NCBI GenBank assembly: GCA_030248215.1
Contig: JASANG010000885.1
Span: forward strand, 231,617 to 295,616
Origin: Enoplolaimus lenunculus
Lineage: Eukaryota > Nematoda > Enoplea > Enoplida > Thoracostomopsidae
DNA: 64,000 nucleotides
Direction of reading: 5' to 3'
Shown here: one piece after another, positions 36,704-48,000 of the stretch
How positions within the stretch are numbered: position 1 is the first letter of the stretch
How the letters are laid out: the number at the start of each line of letters is the position of its first letter
Notes under the pieces: model-generated
The model's input: only the letters and a program-made list of their open reading frames with translations
Told to the model about the DNA's origin: nothing
Databases searched by the model: none
Program-made: the position numbers and the translations under genes

Positions 36704-36797
36704 GGGTCGCGCTATACTTGACGCCTGGTGCCGTTTGCCACCGGGCGCGCCGGACGGTACCGTGTGGGTGATGGACGGTGCCGTACGTCAAAAAAGT
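36704..36797 (+). mobile_element. Family H element, left end only
   Basis: TTA then GGGTCGCGCTATACTTGACG, followed by a short GACGGTACCGTGTGGG-type core. The right terminal repeat is missing. Confidence 0.65.
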
Positions 36798-36951
36798 AGT
36801 TCTAATATATACGCGGATATTCGGTGAACGTCTATTTTTGTGTCATAACCTTGTCAACATTTCATCTGAACTTTTTTATGACTACCGCTTTATGGGCATA
36901 TCTAAATGGGTTTATTTATGCTATGAATCATTTCTATACATTCGTTACAAC

Positions 36952-37119
36952 GGCCAATGTAAAGAACAGAGGCGGAACAGAATTATAAACATATTCCTAA
37001 GCCTAAGCGTAATGAATGAGTTTATCCCAAAGCCTAGAGCCAAGCAAAAAATTAGTCTAAACTTTAAACTTAGTGCAGTCCAACAGAAAAACGTTCCGTC
37101 CCTGAACGTTACATGGGCC
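36952..37119 (+). mobile_element. Family T element
   Basis: Left end GGCCAATGTAAAGAACAGAG, right end CCTGAACGTTACATGGGCC. Flanks GTTACAAC (36944-36951) and GTTACAAG (37120-37127) match at 7 of 8 positions. The core is short, with only two telomere-like units. Confidence 0.87.
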
Positions 37120-37127
37120 GTTACAAG

Positions 37128-38120
37128 TAAGAAACTTTTTGCAATTATATACAGTTACGGTTTAATTTTTTTAATTTAAAAACCGTTCGGATCATGAAAG
37201 TTTGCTTCTGGACGTCAGTTTTCATTTTAGGTTTTATGTTAAATGTTTGTGTTGTTAAACGTTTTGTTTTTATATTTTAATGCTTATTTCGGAAATGTGA
37301 GGCTATTTGGTAGCCTTCATGTTTGTTTAAATAAAAGTTAAACTTGTTTATTGTGAGAGCGCTTTAAGCTTGCTTTATAAAAGGACGCCAAAGTATCTTG
37401 GAATCAGAGATGTGTTTATTTGGGTAGATTTTTGTCCAGCCTCCAAGCCCCCCCCCCCCAGTGAGAGATCTTGCTAACCAAATCACAAGTAACAAGACAG
37501 CAACAACAACAAAGTTTAACCTTTTCGCACATAAATATTTTCTATTTCCCCTGAGACCTACTTTTATGCTAAGATTCGAACTCCAGTGACTGGGGTGGGA
37601 GGTGTATACCGTCACCTCTCAGCTATAAGAGCTTGAATCTCGAGCCCTATGGGGCTCACGTCTTTGGCGATTTAGTACTATGTATACGTGTTGCAATTGT
37701 TAAACACTGCGATATTTACTATTTAACGTATATACTCTGCGCTGAGTTGCCTACAGGCAACTCAATGTGAGAAGGGGTTATAGATAGTAAACTGAAAATT
37801 TTTCGCTTAAGAATCTTAACGTATGCGCAAACAGGAGCAGCAAATACTGCTCTTCGGGACTATTGGTGTACCGCGTGAAAACGGAACACTCCTTAAAGTA
37901 ACAAACACAGGTCACAGTACTCAAGCTAGACTTCAATGCTTGCAACTATATATGAGGGACTTTGACATGCCTATAGTCACACTCGGATTGGAGTCGACAC
38001 ATTTCGGGCCCGGTGCATAACGTAGTGTCACAATTTGACCTGTTCGTATTGAAAAGCTTTGGTGCTGGAAAAAATAAGCTGTCACGATCCCACCGACTAT
38101 TGATCCTTATACCGTTTTAT
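37128..38120. other. Spacer between the convergent LMAN1 and FKBP genes
   Basis: No confident gene. A run of C lies at 37449-37460. A 65-codon plus-strand frame at 37823-38020 starts with ATG and has a varied residue mix, but I recognise nothing in it. Confidence 0.4.
37575..37645 (-). repeat. tRNA-like SINE head
   Basis: The minus strand reads TATAGCTGAGAGGTGACGG, an A-box-like stretch, and GGAGTTCGAATC, a B box. It does not fold as an intact tRNA. Confidence 0.5.
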
Positions 38121-38121
38121 T
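38116..38121 (-). terminator. Poly(A) signal overlapping the FKBP stop codon
   Basis: The minus strand reads AATAAA starting at the last base of the TAA stop. If used, the 3' UTR is only a few tens of bases, as is common in nematodes. Confidence 0.5.
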
Positions 38122-41100
38122 TATAGTTCATCTTTAAATTTATCATATTTAGTTGCGTATGCTTCCTTTTGTGTCTCGAGGAATGTTTTCAAAGCATTGT
38201 CGCCTTTTTCCACAATGTCCGGTGCGGTGTCCATTTCTAACGAGTCCACTACACCGTCACCATTGAAATCGATGACCCACATTACACCAGGATCTCGGTT
38301 GCGTCCGTCTGGTTTCCAACGGAAAGATTTCGCTTTCGCAATATCTTGTTTCATTGCTGCAATAAATACTTGAATACTCATGTTTAATGTTTTTGATATA
38401 TTTATCACATCATTAGAATTCACATGAACAACGAATATAAGACGCTTCAAGTACTGTAGTGACCCGAATAAGAGGCGGGTCCCCATTTTGGGTCCCAATC
38501 AAAAGGAGTTCGTATCCCTAATAAAGAGTCCGTAAGCGGATAGAGTCCGTAAACCCTAATTGGAGTCCGTAAATGTCAATTATCCCTAATGCTAGCGCAT
38601 AAATGACTCCAGGACCAAATAATTTGACTTTTCTATTAAGTATAACCTTGCATTATCGCTCAAGCTTTCGAATCAAGACAACGTTAAATTTAACGGATAG
38701 TTGCAACACCGGAAATGTCAGCAACGAAGGGCGGTGGCGGGTTAAAAATAACAGTTCGTAACCGAATAACAGGGGCTGCGCTCTGGAGCGGCCAAATAAA
38801 TATCAATCCCCCCTCTCTTATTCAGGTCCCTACAGTCTTTGATTATAATATCAACACCACAACTGATAAGAGCCTAATTAATCATTCATGACGAGCCAGG
38901 AACTAAGTGTATTTTCTCTGTATGAAAATACTAAGACTATAATACTTCTGAATTAAGCAGTACCATAAAAAGTCCTCCACGAAAATTTTGCTGCGGGGCC
39001 GGTGAGCCTCGAACCCGAGACGTCCGGTTTAGGTTCGATCATACCTGCTCTGTTGTAAATGAGCACGATGGTAAAAATACATTTACTCACGAGCAAACTT
39101 CTGGTCTTCTGGTTTTAAGTGTCAGCTGACTCATAGCAACATGGCAAAACATTCTTGCATGTGTTCGTTTTTAACTGATATTTTTTGAACCAGTCACGTC
39201 CCAAATATAATGTTACACTGTAAAAAACGGTGGGTCAAATTGACTTTCGGAAATAGGCTTTTCCTGACTACACACACGGAGTCAAATTCGACTCCGCCAG
39301 AATCAAACGTGCGATATAGTGAATCGAATTTGACTCTGGTGGAGTCGAATTTGACTCAGTTTGTGTAGTCAGGAAAAGCCTATTTCCGAGAGAGTCAATT
39401 TGACTCGCCATTTTTTGCAGTGTATTATTTATTTTAAAGTAGAACCGCTCTCACCAGCACTGTATTCTTGTATAGAAACTTTGTTGTCTCCATCTCGGTC
39501 ATAATATTTGACAAAATATTTCGCCAACAAATTTGTGTCCAAATCTTCGTTTGGCAAATGTTTGCCGAAATCTTTTCGAACTTTTTCAATGTATTTGACT
39601 ATCTAAAACGATGCAAGCAAAACAAAATGTTTGCGATAAATTAATCGTACATTTAGGTTTCATGTGATTAATACGTAAATGTATTAGGCCCCATTCACAC
39701 GTGCAAGTTTTTGCAACAAAAACTTGCACGTCCAACTTGTATGTGTAAGTTTAGTTACAAAGCAGCTTTGAAGTTTTTGCAGCTGCCAATTATTCACTGG
39801 AATTCATGCTATTGAATTTAATTCGCAGCCCGTGAATGCATTTGCAAGTCACTTAAATTTCTTGCACCTGCAATTTGATTGGTCAATCGGAATGTTCCTT
39901 TGAAAATACTTTACAGCTGAAAGTATTTCGTACAAGCTACAGCTGCGAGTTCTCGCTGCAAAAACTTGCACGTGTGAATGAGGCTTTAAGATTTGTACAT
40001 AAAGATTATATAATTTGAATTTTTTGCAATTTGATATTTCTTGTAAAAAATAATAAAGCAATAAATAAAAAAGTATAGATGACTTTCAGTCAACATTTAA
40101 CTCAAATAAAAGTACACTGCAAAAAATGATGAGTCAAATTGGCTCTCTCAGAAATAGGCTTTTTCTGCCTACACAAACTGAGTCAAAATTCGGTTTCGCC
40201 AGAGTCACATTGAGTCGAATTATTTGGCTCAGGCGGTGTCAAATCTTGACTCAGTCTGTGTAGTCAGGAAAAGCCTATTTCGGAGAGAGTCAATTTGACT
40301 CACCATTGTTTGCAGTGTATATATTTACCTCTGTGACAGAAAGCTGTGTGTCGTTATTGAGGTCAAAAAAAGCATGCTGTAGTTCAGGTGACCACATTTC
40401 AACTTTCAACATTTCAATATCGAAGCTGATCCAGTGCTCTTCGGTTGGAACATATTTCCACGCTGTAAACAAAAACAAATAAACAAAAAAGTCGAAAATT
40501 TTGGCAGCAAAATGAGAGCGTTCAATGGCCACTCATTTTGCTGAAAAATTTTCGACTTCAATATCATCGATTGCTGCTCGACGCAACATTGGTTGATTCA
40601 CACTCAATCGGTTTCTAAATGAATTTTTCTCAGCGCCACACTGAAAGTGTTTTAAAGCACAAAGATGTCCTGACAAAACGTAAAATATCTGCTTGGTTTT
40701 TTTGGTTATTACACCGCTGAAGTTTATTTCAATTTTTAGTCGAGTTTTAGAGTCTCAAGCATCAACTATCCTATCAGTATAGACCCTATTGCATGCTCTA
40801 TTTTCCATCTAGTAGTATAGTAGCAGTAGTAGTAGTATTAGTAGTAGTAGTAATAGTAGTAGTAGCGGTACTATATATGCTGCTTTAGAGTCAGGACTTT
40901 CCGAACAATGAAGGAGGCATCAGGAACAGGCCCGTAGCCAACTCACCTTGCTATGGGGGCTAAAAATTTTCACCAGGGGCATCTAAAGGTTTTCATTGAC
41001 TTACAAGCAAAGTTGGAAATTTCCTCGGGGGTCAAAATTTGACCAGGGGAGCTGAGCCCCTCTTCTGATCTGTCCAAACGGGCCACTCTCTAGATTTTCC

Positions 41101-44100
41101 AAAACCAAAACCTTGCGTTTAGTTTTAATGCCAATATTCGGGTTGACTTCAAGCTCGCATTGTTCTTTAGCGTGCCCCCGTTGTTGGCCCCTGTTACCAG
41201 CGATCCTGTGTAAGAATTTATCTATAATATTGAACACATACTTCTCGACTTTTTCCTTTGTGCCAGTCGCCATGGAATTGTGATTTTGCGTAGTTCTTGG
41301 TCGCACATTCCTTTGAGTCCTTTGTCTAAGCCAGGCAACATCATTCCAACTCCAAGTTGCGCCCGAATTGGCTGTCTACCGTATCTAAAAAATGTATACT
41401 CCTTTTACACAACAAAGTTTGCAAGTATAGCGTGCGCAGTGCAATTTATCGCACGCTTGTCAAGACAGCAAGATTATCAGATTCGAAAATGGAAATGTAA
41501 GGTTTTTGCCTCAAAAAATAACGTTGTATAAACCTTAAAATTGTTGAAATGTTATAATAGAAAAAACTGGTTAAAAGGCTTTCATGAACCAATTTTTGAC
41601 TGCTGCTGAAAAAAAACTATTAAATATACCAATTTAGCTGGCATAATATGTTCCTTCGTCGCTGATTTTGGCAAAATTAACAGGATACCGCTGACTCGGC
41701 ACAATAATGTTTAACCTAACGCACTGAACGAGTGTTTATCGACTATTAACAGTTGCTTACAGTGCCACGCGGGCCCGTAGCCAAGGATAGGCTTAGCCCC
41801 CCGCTGGAAAAATTTTGGCCGCCCGAGAAAATTTTCACCCTTGCTTGCAAGTCATTAAAGACCCTTGAATGCCCCTCCTGAAAATTTTGAGCCCTTCCTA
41901 GCAATGTCAGCTGGCTACGGTCGTGGTTCCACGGAGTCGAACGACATCGTAAAACTAACGTTTGATCAAATTTCTTGCCGTCTTCTAAATAACCTTTATA
42001 TTGAAAGGTCACAAAATCTTTTCGTTTAGCTTTTCGCGGACACTTTTGTGGCACCCAGGTGTTCTTTACTTTAATATCTAAAGGTTTGCCTGGAATCAAA
42101 TTGTTTACTTGATGAATGGCAATTAAATAATTGATCCAAAATTCGAACGTTCGATATTGCGTTTTCGGGCCATGCAGTGGCGGATCCAGGATCTCAAAAT
42201 GGGGGGCCAAAATTTCACAGGTAGTAAACTTATTTTGACCCATACTGTAGTGACCCAAATAAGAGGGGGGTCACCATTTTGAGTCCCAATTAATAGCAGT
42301 CCGTATCCCTAATAAGAATCTGTAAGCGGGTAGAGTCCTTAAACCCTTGTTTTGTTTCCATAAATGTCTATTATCCCTCAGTGTAGTGCATAAATGACTC
42401 CAGCGCCAAGAAACTTTAAAGCGTGCTTATACTATTGTGTATAAAACAGAGAAATAAACAGCGTAGAACAGCAATTGACACTATATAATTTTTGTCAAGA
42501 TGCTATTGGGGGGCACGGCCGGGGTGGCCCCCCGCGGATCCGGCATTGGTGCCATGCTGTAGTAAAATATACAGGAAGAAGTCACAGAAACGCTACTCGT
42601 GGTCTCTACAATTCGGTCGCCGAAATAACTCAAGAAAGGTGTTCAATACGAAATTTCAAGTTTGCACTGAGCAATCAAATAAGATTATACTTAACATCAC
42701 CGGGGGGAGGGGGTAGCTGGACCCCTCATGCTTCCTATAATGCAATTTTTGATATAAGTGGGTATATGTATGGGGTAGAAAAATGTCTTTAGCGAAGGTA
42801 AACTTGACTAAGCACTACTTATTTACACTGTAAATTGCAGTGAGTTGATTTTTCGCGCAGAATGAGTTGAATCACTCAGTCTGAGTTAGTACTATCAGAA
42901 CTCAGAATTTTGGACTCATTCTGATTTAATTGAATCAACTTCCGCCGGAATCAACTCAATTCAGTGTAATAATCAAAGTTTGAGCTAAAATTTTCTGTTG
43001 TTAGCTTTGAAATAACTAACTTTTCATCTCAGTTGATTAATTAACTCATTGGAAATTTCACAATGAAAGATTTTCTCTATCACAAGCCACGTATATACAC
43101 CTCCGGTATTATAACCTGAGTTTCTTTTATAAGCATTACTTCCATTTAACTCAGTGCAATGGAATGCTTTAAACATATTATAATCTCTTGAAGTTGCCAA
43201 TAGTACCCATACTATATACGCGAACATTTTAGGTCAATTAAAAATATACCAAATTTGATGTAAGCTACTTAATTTTTTAAGTATAAAAACCCTTTTAAAA
43301 CAGTAAAAGCATACCTTCAGCTTCTTCTTCTAACGCTCGTATCTGTGCTGCAGTCATTGGTTTGCCTTCGCCACGAATTTCGATCACTGGTATTGAGTCT
43401 TCGGGCGTTTTTCCGCTTGACGCACTACCAGCTGCTGCAAGAGGCTCTGCCATTCGGTCCAACTTAACCGACCCTTGGACACTTTGTTCGATAGCGTCGC
43501 ACTGAAACACTTGAACGAGTCTTGGAGTGTTTTAATTACTAAATATACAAACGAGGCCCATCACAGCGAGGACGAATAAGCCAGTTTAGTTTTAAACATT
43601 TGTTAGACTTGCTTGGTATTTACTGCAATTTTAGTTTAAACTACTGTTACTGTTCCATGCATAGTGGGACATTACACGAGGGTACCCGCGATTACCCGTG
43701 TGTAAACGCGGGTCGGGTATAGAAATTCAGCCGATGGTATACCCGCGGGTAAAGATTTTTATCACGCAGGTAAGATATTCGCAGTCTTTAGCAGCGCCAA
43801 AATTTGTGTTTGAAAGTGCAACACACGCTATTGTCTGGTTTAGTTCGGGTCAGTCGATGTCCGGTGCTTTATTTAGTTGGGATTGAAATTTTTTGGTTCT
43901 AGTAAACTTTCTGTGTAAAATTCGTTGAAGCTATAACGCAAAACATCATTAAAATGCAAATCACCTGCGATCATTAAAATACTTGTTTAGCTTCAGGCGC
44001 GGGCAAAACGAGGGTCGCGGGTAGATCTTTTTTGCACGGGTATACCCGCAGCTAAAAAATTTATTTGCGTCGGTAACGCGAGGGTAGGGTAAAAAATATC

Positions 44101-44853
44101 TTACCAACGTCCCACTCTGACGATCAAAGACGGTACTATGCCCAGGTTTTCTAAATAAAATTTACGACCCATGTTACTTTAAGGGGCGTCCAGGTTTCTG
44201 ATGGGTCCATAAAAGAGTAGGTTTATATTCTAGATTACATTTTTCTACATAAAGTTTAGGAACAGAATCTAATGTTTGCCTTAAATGGTTAAAACAACGT
44301 ACTAAATCAAATACAAAAGTTGCAACTCTCATTGTTTTACACAATATGCTCAAAAAGATAAACAAAATGTAACAGAGAGAATAGCATGGTGTAAACGGAT
44401 AGTAAAATTAACAGAAACGGAAACGAATAGCGATCATAAACATCAGAAACAAGAAACGAATATTGAAGTATAAAAGTTTCAAAGATGATTTATTTTTGTG
44501 CCAACGGCATGCAAATATTCGCCGGGTTTTCTAAAATTTTAAACAAACAATAGCACACACATTAAAAATTTTTAAGATTTTGGATGAATTTCGTAATTTT
44601 ATTTCATTCAAACAATTGCAGCATTAGTGAAAAATTGCCAGATATAATACGTGATTTGGAAATTATTTTGAACATAAAAATAACAAAATTTCCGTTGTTT
44701 CTATAACGAAAACGGACACCGATTTTTACCGGAAACGAATACCCGGTTACACACTGAAGAATAGCAAGAAATACCTAATCATACCCCTAAAGCGAATATC
44801 ACGCAAGCGACTACAATTGAAATCATTTGCGAAACACCAAAGCATTTACTCAT
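38121..44853 (-). CDS. ER-luminal FKBP-type protein with three EF-hands and KDEL
   Basis: Seven exons on the minus strand, all phases matching: 44851/44853-44785, 43501-43315, 42089-41960, 41384-41242, 40462-40329, 39602-39455, 38356-38121. They give 348 residues. Exon 1 (23 residues) is exactly a signal peptide, and the mature chain starts at Cys24. Residues 87-190 form one FKBP (peptidyl-prolyl isomerase) domain: FQYKGYLEDGKKFDQT, then LGVGMMLPGLDKGLKGMC and RKITIP. EF-hand loops with standard calcium ligands lie at 210-221, 256-267 and 300-311. The last residues are KFKDEL, an ER-retention signal. This is the layout of the FKBP7/9/10/14 class of ER foldases, which help collagen and other secreted proteins fold; the assignment to the class is firm, the orthologue is not. 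The usual aromatic residue of the 'GYG' loop after ITIP is replaced and the loop is divergent, so isomerase activity may be weak. The introns hold many small transposons. Confidence 0.92.
38454..38835 (+). mobile_element. Family D element in the FKBP gene
   Basis: Left end CTGTAGTGACCCGAATAAGAGG after TA, right end CTCTTATTCAGGTCCCTACAG. Nearly full length, lying in the intron between FKBP exons 6 and 7, 98 bp from exon 7. Confidence 0.85.
38985..39065 (-). repeat. tRNA-like B-box sequence
   Basis: The minus strand contains CGGGTTCGAGGCTCACCGG, a strong B-box/T-arm. The upstream part is too degenerate for a tRNA, so it is probably a SINE or tRNA remnant in the FKBP intron. Confidence 0.4.
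39216..39422. mobile_element. Family C foldback element in FKBP intron 6
   Basis: CACTGTAAAAAACGGTGG start and CGCCATTTTTTGCAGTG end, TA on both sides. It ends 33 bp from the splice donor side of FKBP exon 6. Confidence 0.87.
39687..39985. mobile_element. PIF/Harbinger-like MITE in FKBP intron 5
   Basis: Ends GGCCCCATTCACACGTGCAA and TTGCACGTGTGAATGAGGCT are inverted over about 28 bp. Both flanks are TTA (39684-39686 and 39986-39988). A 299-bp element without a gene. The TTA duplication and GGCCYC start suit PIF/Harbinger. Confidence 0.8.
40115..40317. mobile_element. Family C foldback element beside an FKBP splice donor
   Basis: CACTGCAAAAAATGATGAGT start and CACCATTGTTTGCAGTG end, TA on both sides. 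The element stops 12 bp from the end of FKBP exon 5, leaving barely more than the splice donor. Confidence 0.87.
40803..40868. repeat. (AGT)n microsatellite
   Basis: AGTAGT repeats with ATT and GCG interruptions in FKBP intron 4. Confidence 0.85.
40929..41094. mobile_element. Family G short foldback in FKBP intron 4
   Basis: GGCCCGTAGCCAACTCACC at the left and CCAAACGGGCC at the right, with the family words GGGGCTAAAAATTTTC and GAGCCCCTC inside. Confidence 0.7.
41771..41926. mobile_element. Family G short foldback in FKBP intron 3
   Basis: GGGCCCGTAGCCAAGG at the left and CAGCTGGCTACGGTCGTGG at the right are inverted. It ends 34 bp from the splice donor of FKBP exon 3. Confidence 0.72.
42172..42236. 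mobile_element. hAT-like terminal fragment
   Basis: GCAGTGGCGGATCCAGGATC is a typical hAT-type terminal sequence. No matching second end is visible before the next element begins at about 42243. Confidence 0.45.
42245..42430 (+). mobile_element. Family D element, left half
   Basis: CTGTAGTGACCCAAATAAGAGG after TA, then the family phrases GAGTCCCAATTAATAG and AATGACTCCAGCGCC. The right half is missing. Confidence 0.75.
42826..43065. mobile_element. Family E foldback element in FKBP intron 2
   Basis: CACTGTAAATT at the left and GGAAATTTCACAATG at the right, with GAGTTGATT/AATCAACT arms. It matches the nested copy at 16912-17163. Confidence 0.75.
43667..44115. mobile_element. Element with GTGGGACATTA / CGTCCCAC ends in FKBP intron 1
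   Basis: Left AGTGGGACATTACACGAGGG and right TACCAACGTCCCACTCTG are roughly inverted. CGCGGGTA/TACCCGCG words lie symmetrically inside. The fragment at 13520-13662 belongs to the same family. Confidence 0.6.
44166..44270 (-). mobile_element. Family T fragment (one end)
   Basis: GACCCATGTTACTTTAAGGG followed by the subfamily phrase CAGGTTTCTGATGGG and ATTCTAGATTACATTTTT. It breaks off before any telomere-like units. Confidence 0.7.
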
Positions 44854-45530
44854 TGCTTTTAATTTTAAAGTTAAAGTAACTGGCCGAAACCCGTATTTCC
44901 TGAAAACTAAATTTAAATATATTGCGAAACAATTTTTACAAGACTTTATTTCAAAATCGATAAACACTATTGAAATACTCGAATATTTCGTATTTAATTC
45001 AAAATATGGACTAAAATAACATTCGGATCAATTCTATACATCGCTATGGATAGCCCGAGTTCGCTCCGTTAGGGATTTTTTCAATCTGACCCATATGCCA
45101 TTACAAAACCTTATCTGCCGTAGAAAAATAGGAATTGTATACTAAATAAAATATCAATAAAAACAGCATTTCTACGGTTTTATGTCGCAATTTCTATTTT
45201 TTTACGCAATCTTCCAATTTTCACTCAACTTTCACGTATTTTAGTGTAATTTTAAGTTAATTTAGCAACCGGCGGATAACAAAAATTTGAATCAAAAGTA
45301 ATAATTTTATATACGTAAGCAATGAGTCGAAAATATGTTAGCTTATACTTTGGAAGTCAAAATTCCAAAATCGAGTGAAATTCATTTTGATTTTTGCCGC
45401 CATATTTGGCGGCGTGCCTCTATGGAGCGGCCAAGTAAGTGCCGCCCGGCCCCAGTGCTGTTTTTGTCACGAGTGGGGCCTTAATAATTATTGCATCAAA
45501 ATTTTTGATATACCGTCGTTGGCCATGTAT
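44854..45530. other. 5' flank of the FKBP gene
   Basis: Likely promoter side of the minus-strand FKBP gene. No clear UPRE, ERSE or TATA element stood out. Confidence 0.4.
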
Positions 45531-45773
45531 TGAACAGGGCCGGGTCGTTTTCCTGCGCGCTGTAATCGAGTTAGTTTGAGCTTTAGACTAACTTTTTACT
45601 TAAGCTTAGGCTTAGACTTATGCTTATGCTAAGGGATAGGCTCATCCTTTCGCTTAGGATTAGTGCTTAGGCTAGGCTTTAGGCTATCGGCTTAGGAATA
45701 GGCTCATCTTTACGCTTAGGCTTAGCCTAAGTAATATACTTATACTATTCCGGTCCTGTACTATCGATGGGCC
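45531..45773 (-). mobile_element. Family T element
   Basis: Left end GGCCATGTATTGAACAGGGC, right end CCTGTACTATCGATGGGCC. Flanks CCGTCGTT (45523-45530) and CCGCCGTT (45774-45781) match at 7 of 8 positions. TTAGGC-type core. Confidence 0.87.
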
Positions 45774-45837
45774 CCGCCGTTTTTGGCACCTTTGTTCAAA
45801 ACGACCGGCGTTGCAAGTTAACAAAAGCAATTCAACT

Positions 45838-46035
45838 GGCCCATGTATAGAACAGGGCCGGATCGTTTTCCGTAGGTGCTGGAACAGAGTCAGTTTAAGC
45901 TTTAGACTAACCTTTTTGCTTAGGTTTAGGCTTAGGCTTAGGAATAGGCTCATCCATACGCTTAGGCTTTAGGCTTAGGCTCAGGCTTCAGAATATGCTT
46001 ATACTACTGTTCCGGCCCTTTTCTATACATGGGCC
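45838..46035 (-). mobile_element. Family T element, well preserved
   Basis: Left end GGCCCATGTATAGAACAGGG, right end CCCTTTTCTATACATGGGCC. TTCAACT is repeated on both sides (45831-45837 and 46036-46042). The core contains TTAGGC units around 45921-45940 and 45960-45985. It lies 65 bp from the previous T copy. Confidence 0.9.
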
Positions 46036-46547
46036 TTCAACTCATCTGAATTTGATGCCTTTGAGATATATGTCTCTGACATAGTTAGCGTTTAATATTA
46101 ATAGAATCTTGACTGGATACTTACGATCAAATAACTTTCAATTCAAAAACCCAAAACGAATATATCATTCGCTTGAAAGTTGAAATTTACAAAAATCTTC
46201 GCTTGCAATTCCAATAGAATGAGAGAAGTTATGGAATTTTTTGAAACTACACCACACTGCACGACAAGCGAATAAAAAATGCTGACGTGTTATAGTTGCA
46301 CACTGGCGTAGTGTTATCTCCATACGCCGCGTATCAACGCCGTTTGTTCAGCGTGCTATACGCGCATTACCCGTGTTCAGTGTTACGATGCGCAGCAAAA
46401 ATTTCAAATTTTACAAAAAAAATTAAAAATGTTCAATTTACACAAATCAAAAGAAACGTATATTTGTGTGTATACTTCGAGATCAAAACGCACAATATAG
46501 TTTGAACGTCAGTCTAAAATAAACGTATAATAGAGTAGCACACAGGG
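46036..46547. other. Intergenic sequence, nothing recognised
   Basis: AT-rich spacer with a chance frame at 46296-46505. Confidence 0.4.
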
Positions 46548-46742
46548 TCGAAGCAGCCAGCCCCCATATCTCCTATTCGGCGGGGGCCTCCCCACCTAAA
46601 GTGGCACCTAACCTAACCGGTTGAAACAAAAACCGCCGAAGTTTTAAAATGCGTCTGAGTTTTCGCTCGCTTCGGTCTCGAGTTCGGGGGCGCCCGCACT
46701 GGAGTTTGGGGGAAGACCCCACCCATGTCTGCTGCGACACTG
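46548..46742 (-). repeat. About 200-bp dispersed repeat, partner at 17784
   Basis: Reverse-complement relative of 17784-17970. CCGCCGAAGTTTTAAAATGC, CTAACCGGTTG and the GAAGCAGCCAGCCCC end are shared. Confidence 0.65.
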
Positions 46743-46954
46743 ATTTTACACATATATATTGAAGGTCATAGATAATGTACATGGTGTATATATAAAACAC
46801 ATGAACGAAACAATATTATGTATGTAACGTTAAATTTACTGTATATGGGGACGTCAAATATGAAACGGCATGCGAATTTGACTGAATTTGATTTAGTGAC
46901 CGTTGGCTTCTGCTTGTGGAGACACCAGCAATTCCTCCTTTTTCCTCAATGATT

Positions 46955-47085
46955 TTAAGCAGGATATGTGGTTACAGTAATATGGAGTTGACCTTTGTCA
47001 ATCATGGCATCGCTTATGCGTCCGTCGTTAGCCAAATCCAAACATGATTCTGGTATGGATTCTGGTATTAACGGAACTTCGATAT
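46955..47085 (-). CDS. Possible terminal coding exon, unidentified
   Basis: A 43-codon minus-strand frame ends at a TAA (46955-46957) and contains CLDLANDGRISDAMIDKGQ followed by LHITVTTYPA. The residue mix looks protein-like, unlike the surrounding noise, but I do not recognise the family and could not link it to other exons. It lies between the FKBP and MPP-alpha genes on the same strand. This may be a real last exon or chance. Confidence 0.25.
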
Positions 47086-47417
47086 TTTACACTACTCGGT
47101 TCTGGTATTTTAAATCGCGTTTTTTTTCACTGAAAATTTCGATATTCTGGGTGTTGAGAGTTTAGACTTGCAAAAGTTGAAAATTTTCAAGTTTTGACAA
47201 ATTTTTAATTTTCTCCTACTAAATTTAGTAGGAGTTAAGCAGTAAAACGTTGCTTTAATGTGTTTGAGAAAAAAGGCTTATACGTCAGGTTTGAATTTTA
47301 CTTTCCGGTCTTGCTTTATATGTTTTTTAATTCTGGTTTGACCATGGCCAGAGACCAAACCATTAAATCCAAATATTAATGGTAAGGCAATGCGGGTTCT
47401 TTCTTCTCTTATGCTTC

Positions 47418-47548
47418 GTCCAATGTAAAGAACATGGGTCGAACAGTATTATAAGCATATTCCTAAACCTAAGCCTAAACCTAAGCGTAAGAATGAACAT
47501 ATTCCTAAGCCTAAGCCAAAGCCTAAGCCAAGCAAAACATTAGTCTAA
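47418..47548 (+). mobile_element. Family T element, right end lost
   Basis: GTCCAATGTAAAGAACATGGG left end, then CCTAAG/CCTAAAC units and the GCAAAACATTAGTCTAAAG phrase that follows the array in other copies. Confidence 0.75.
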
Positions 47549-48000
47549 AGAAGAGTTTGAATCTGCTTAATAGAAAAATATTTCAATTTACTGTGTGGCA
47601 AAATTATAAATTGCTGTATTTAACTAATTTGGCTCAAAACAATAATAGGCAGCAAGACCCAAAGCCAAAAAATGTTTACCTGACATTTCCGGTTTTCTAC
47701 AGCGTTCAACCGACGATGCAACTATGTAAAATTGTATAAGGTATTAACGCAATTAACAACTGTAACTTGGGCGAATCAAGAGACTGTATTGCATAACGCG
47801 TGAACGATAGGACCCCAATCTGACTCAGAAAATAATTGCAACAAATAAAATGAAATTTTGCATTTTCGACGGTAATCAAAAAACGCCTTTTTTGACCATC
47901 GAAAGTAAACGATTAATGGTTTGCAGTGATTTGACCAAAAATAAACTCCAGTTGTATATATGTTTGCATTGTAAGAACTGCTATTATGGCTTAATTGTAA

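Noticed and set aside
37823-38020. A 65-codon plus-strand frame between LMAN1 and the FKBP gene
   Set aside because: It has no recognisable motif and no splice or promoter context; chance frames of this size are common here.
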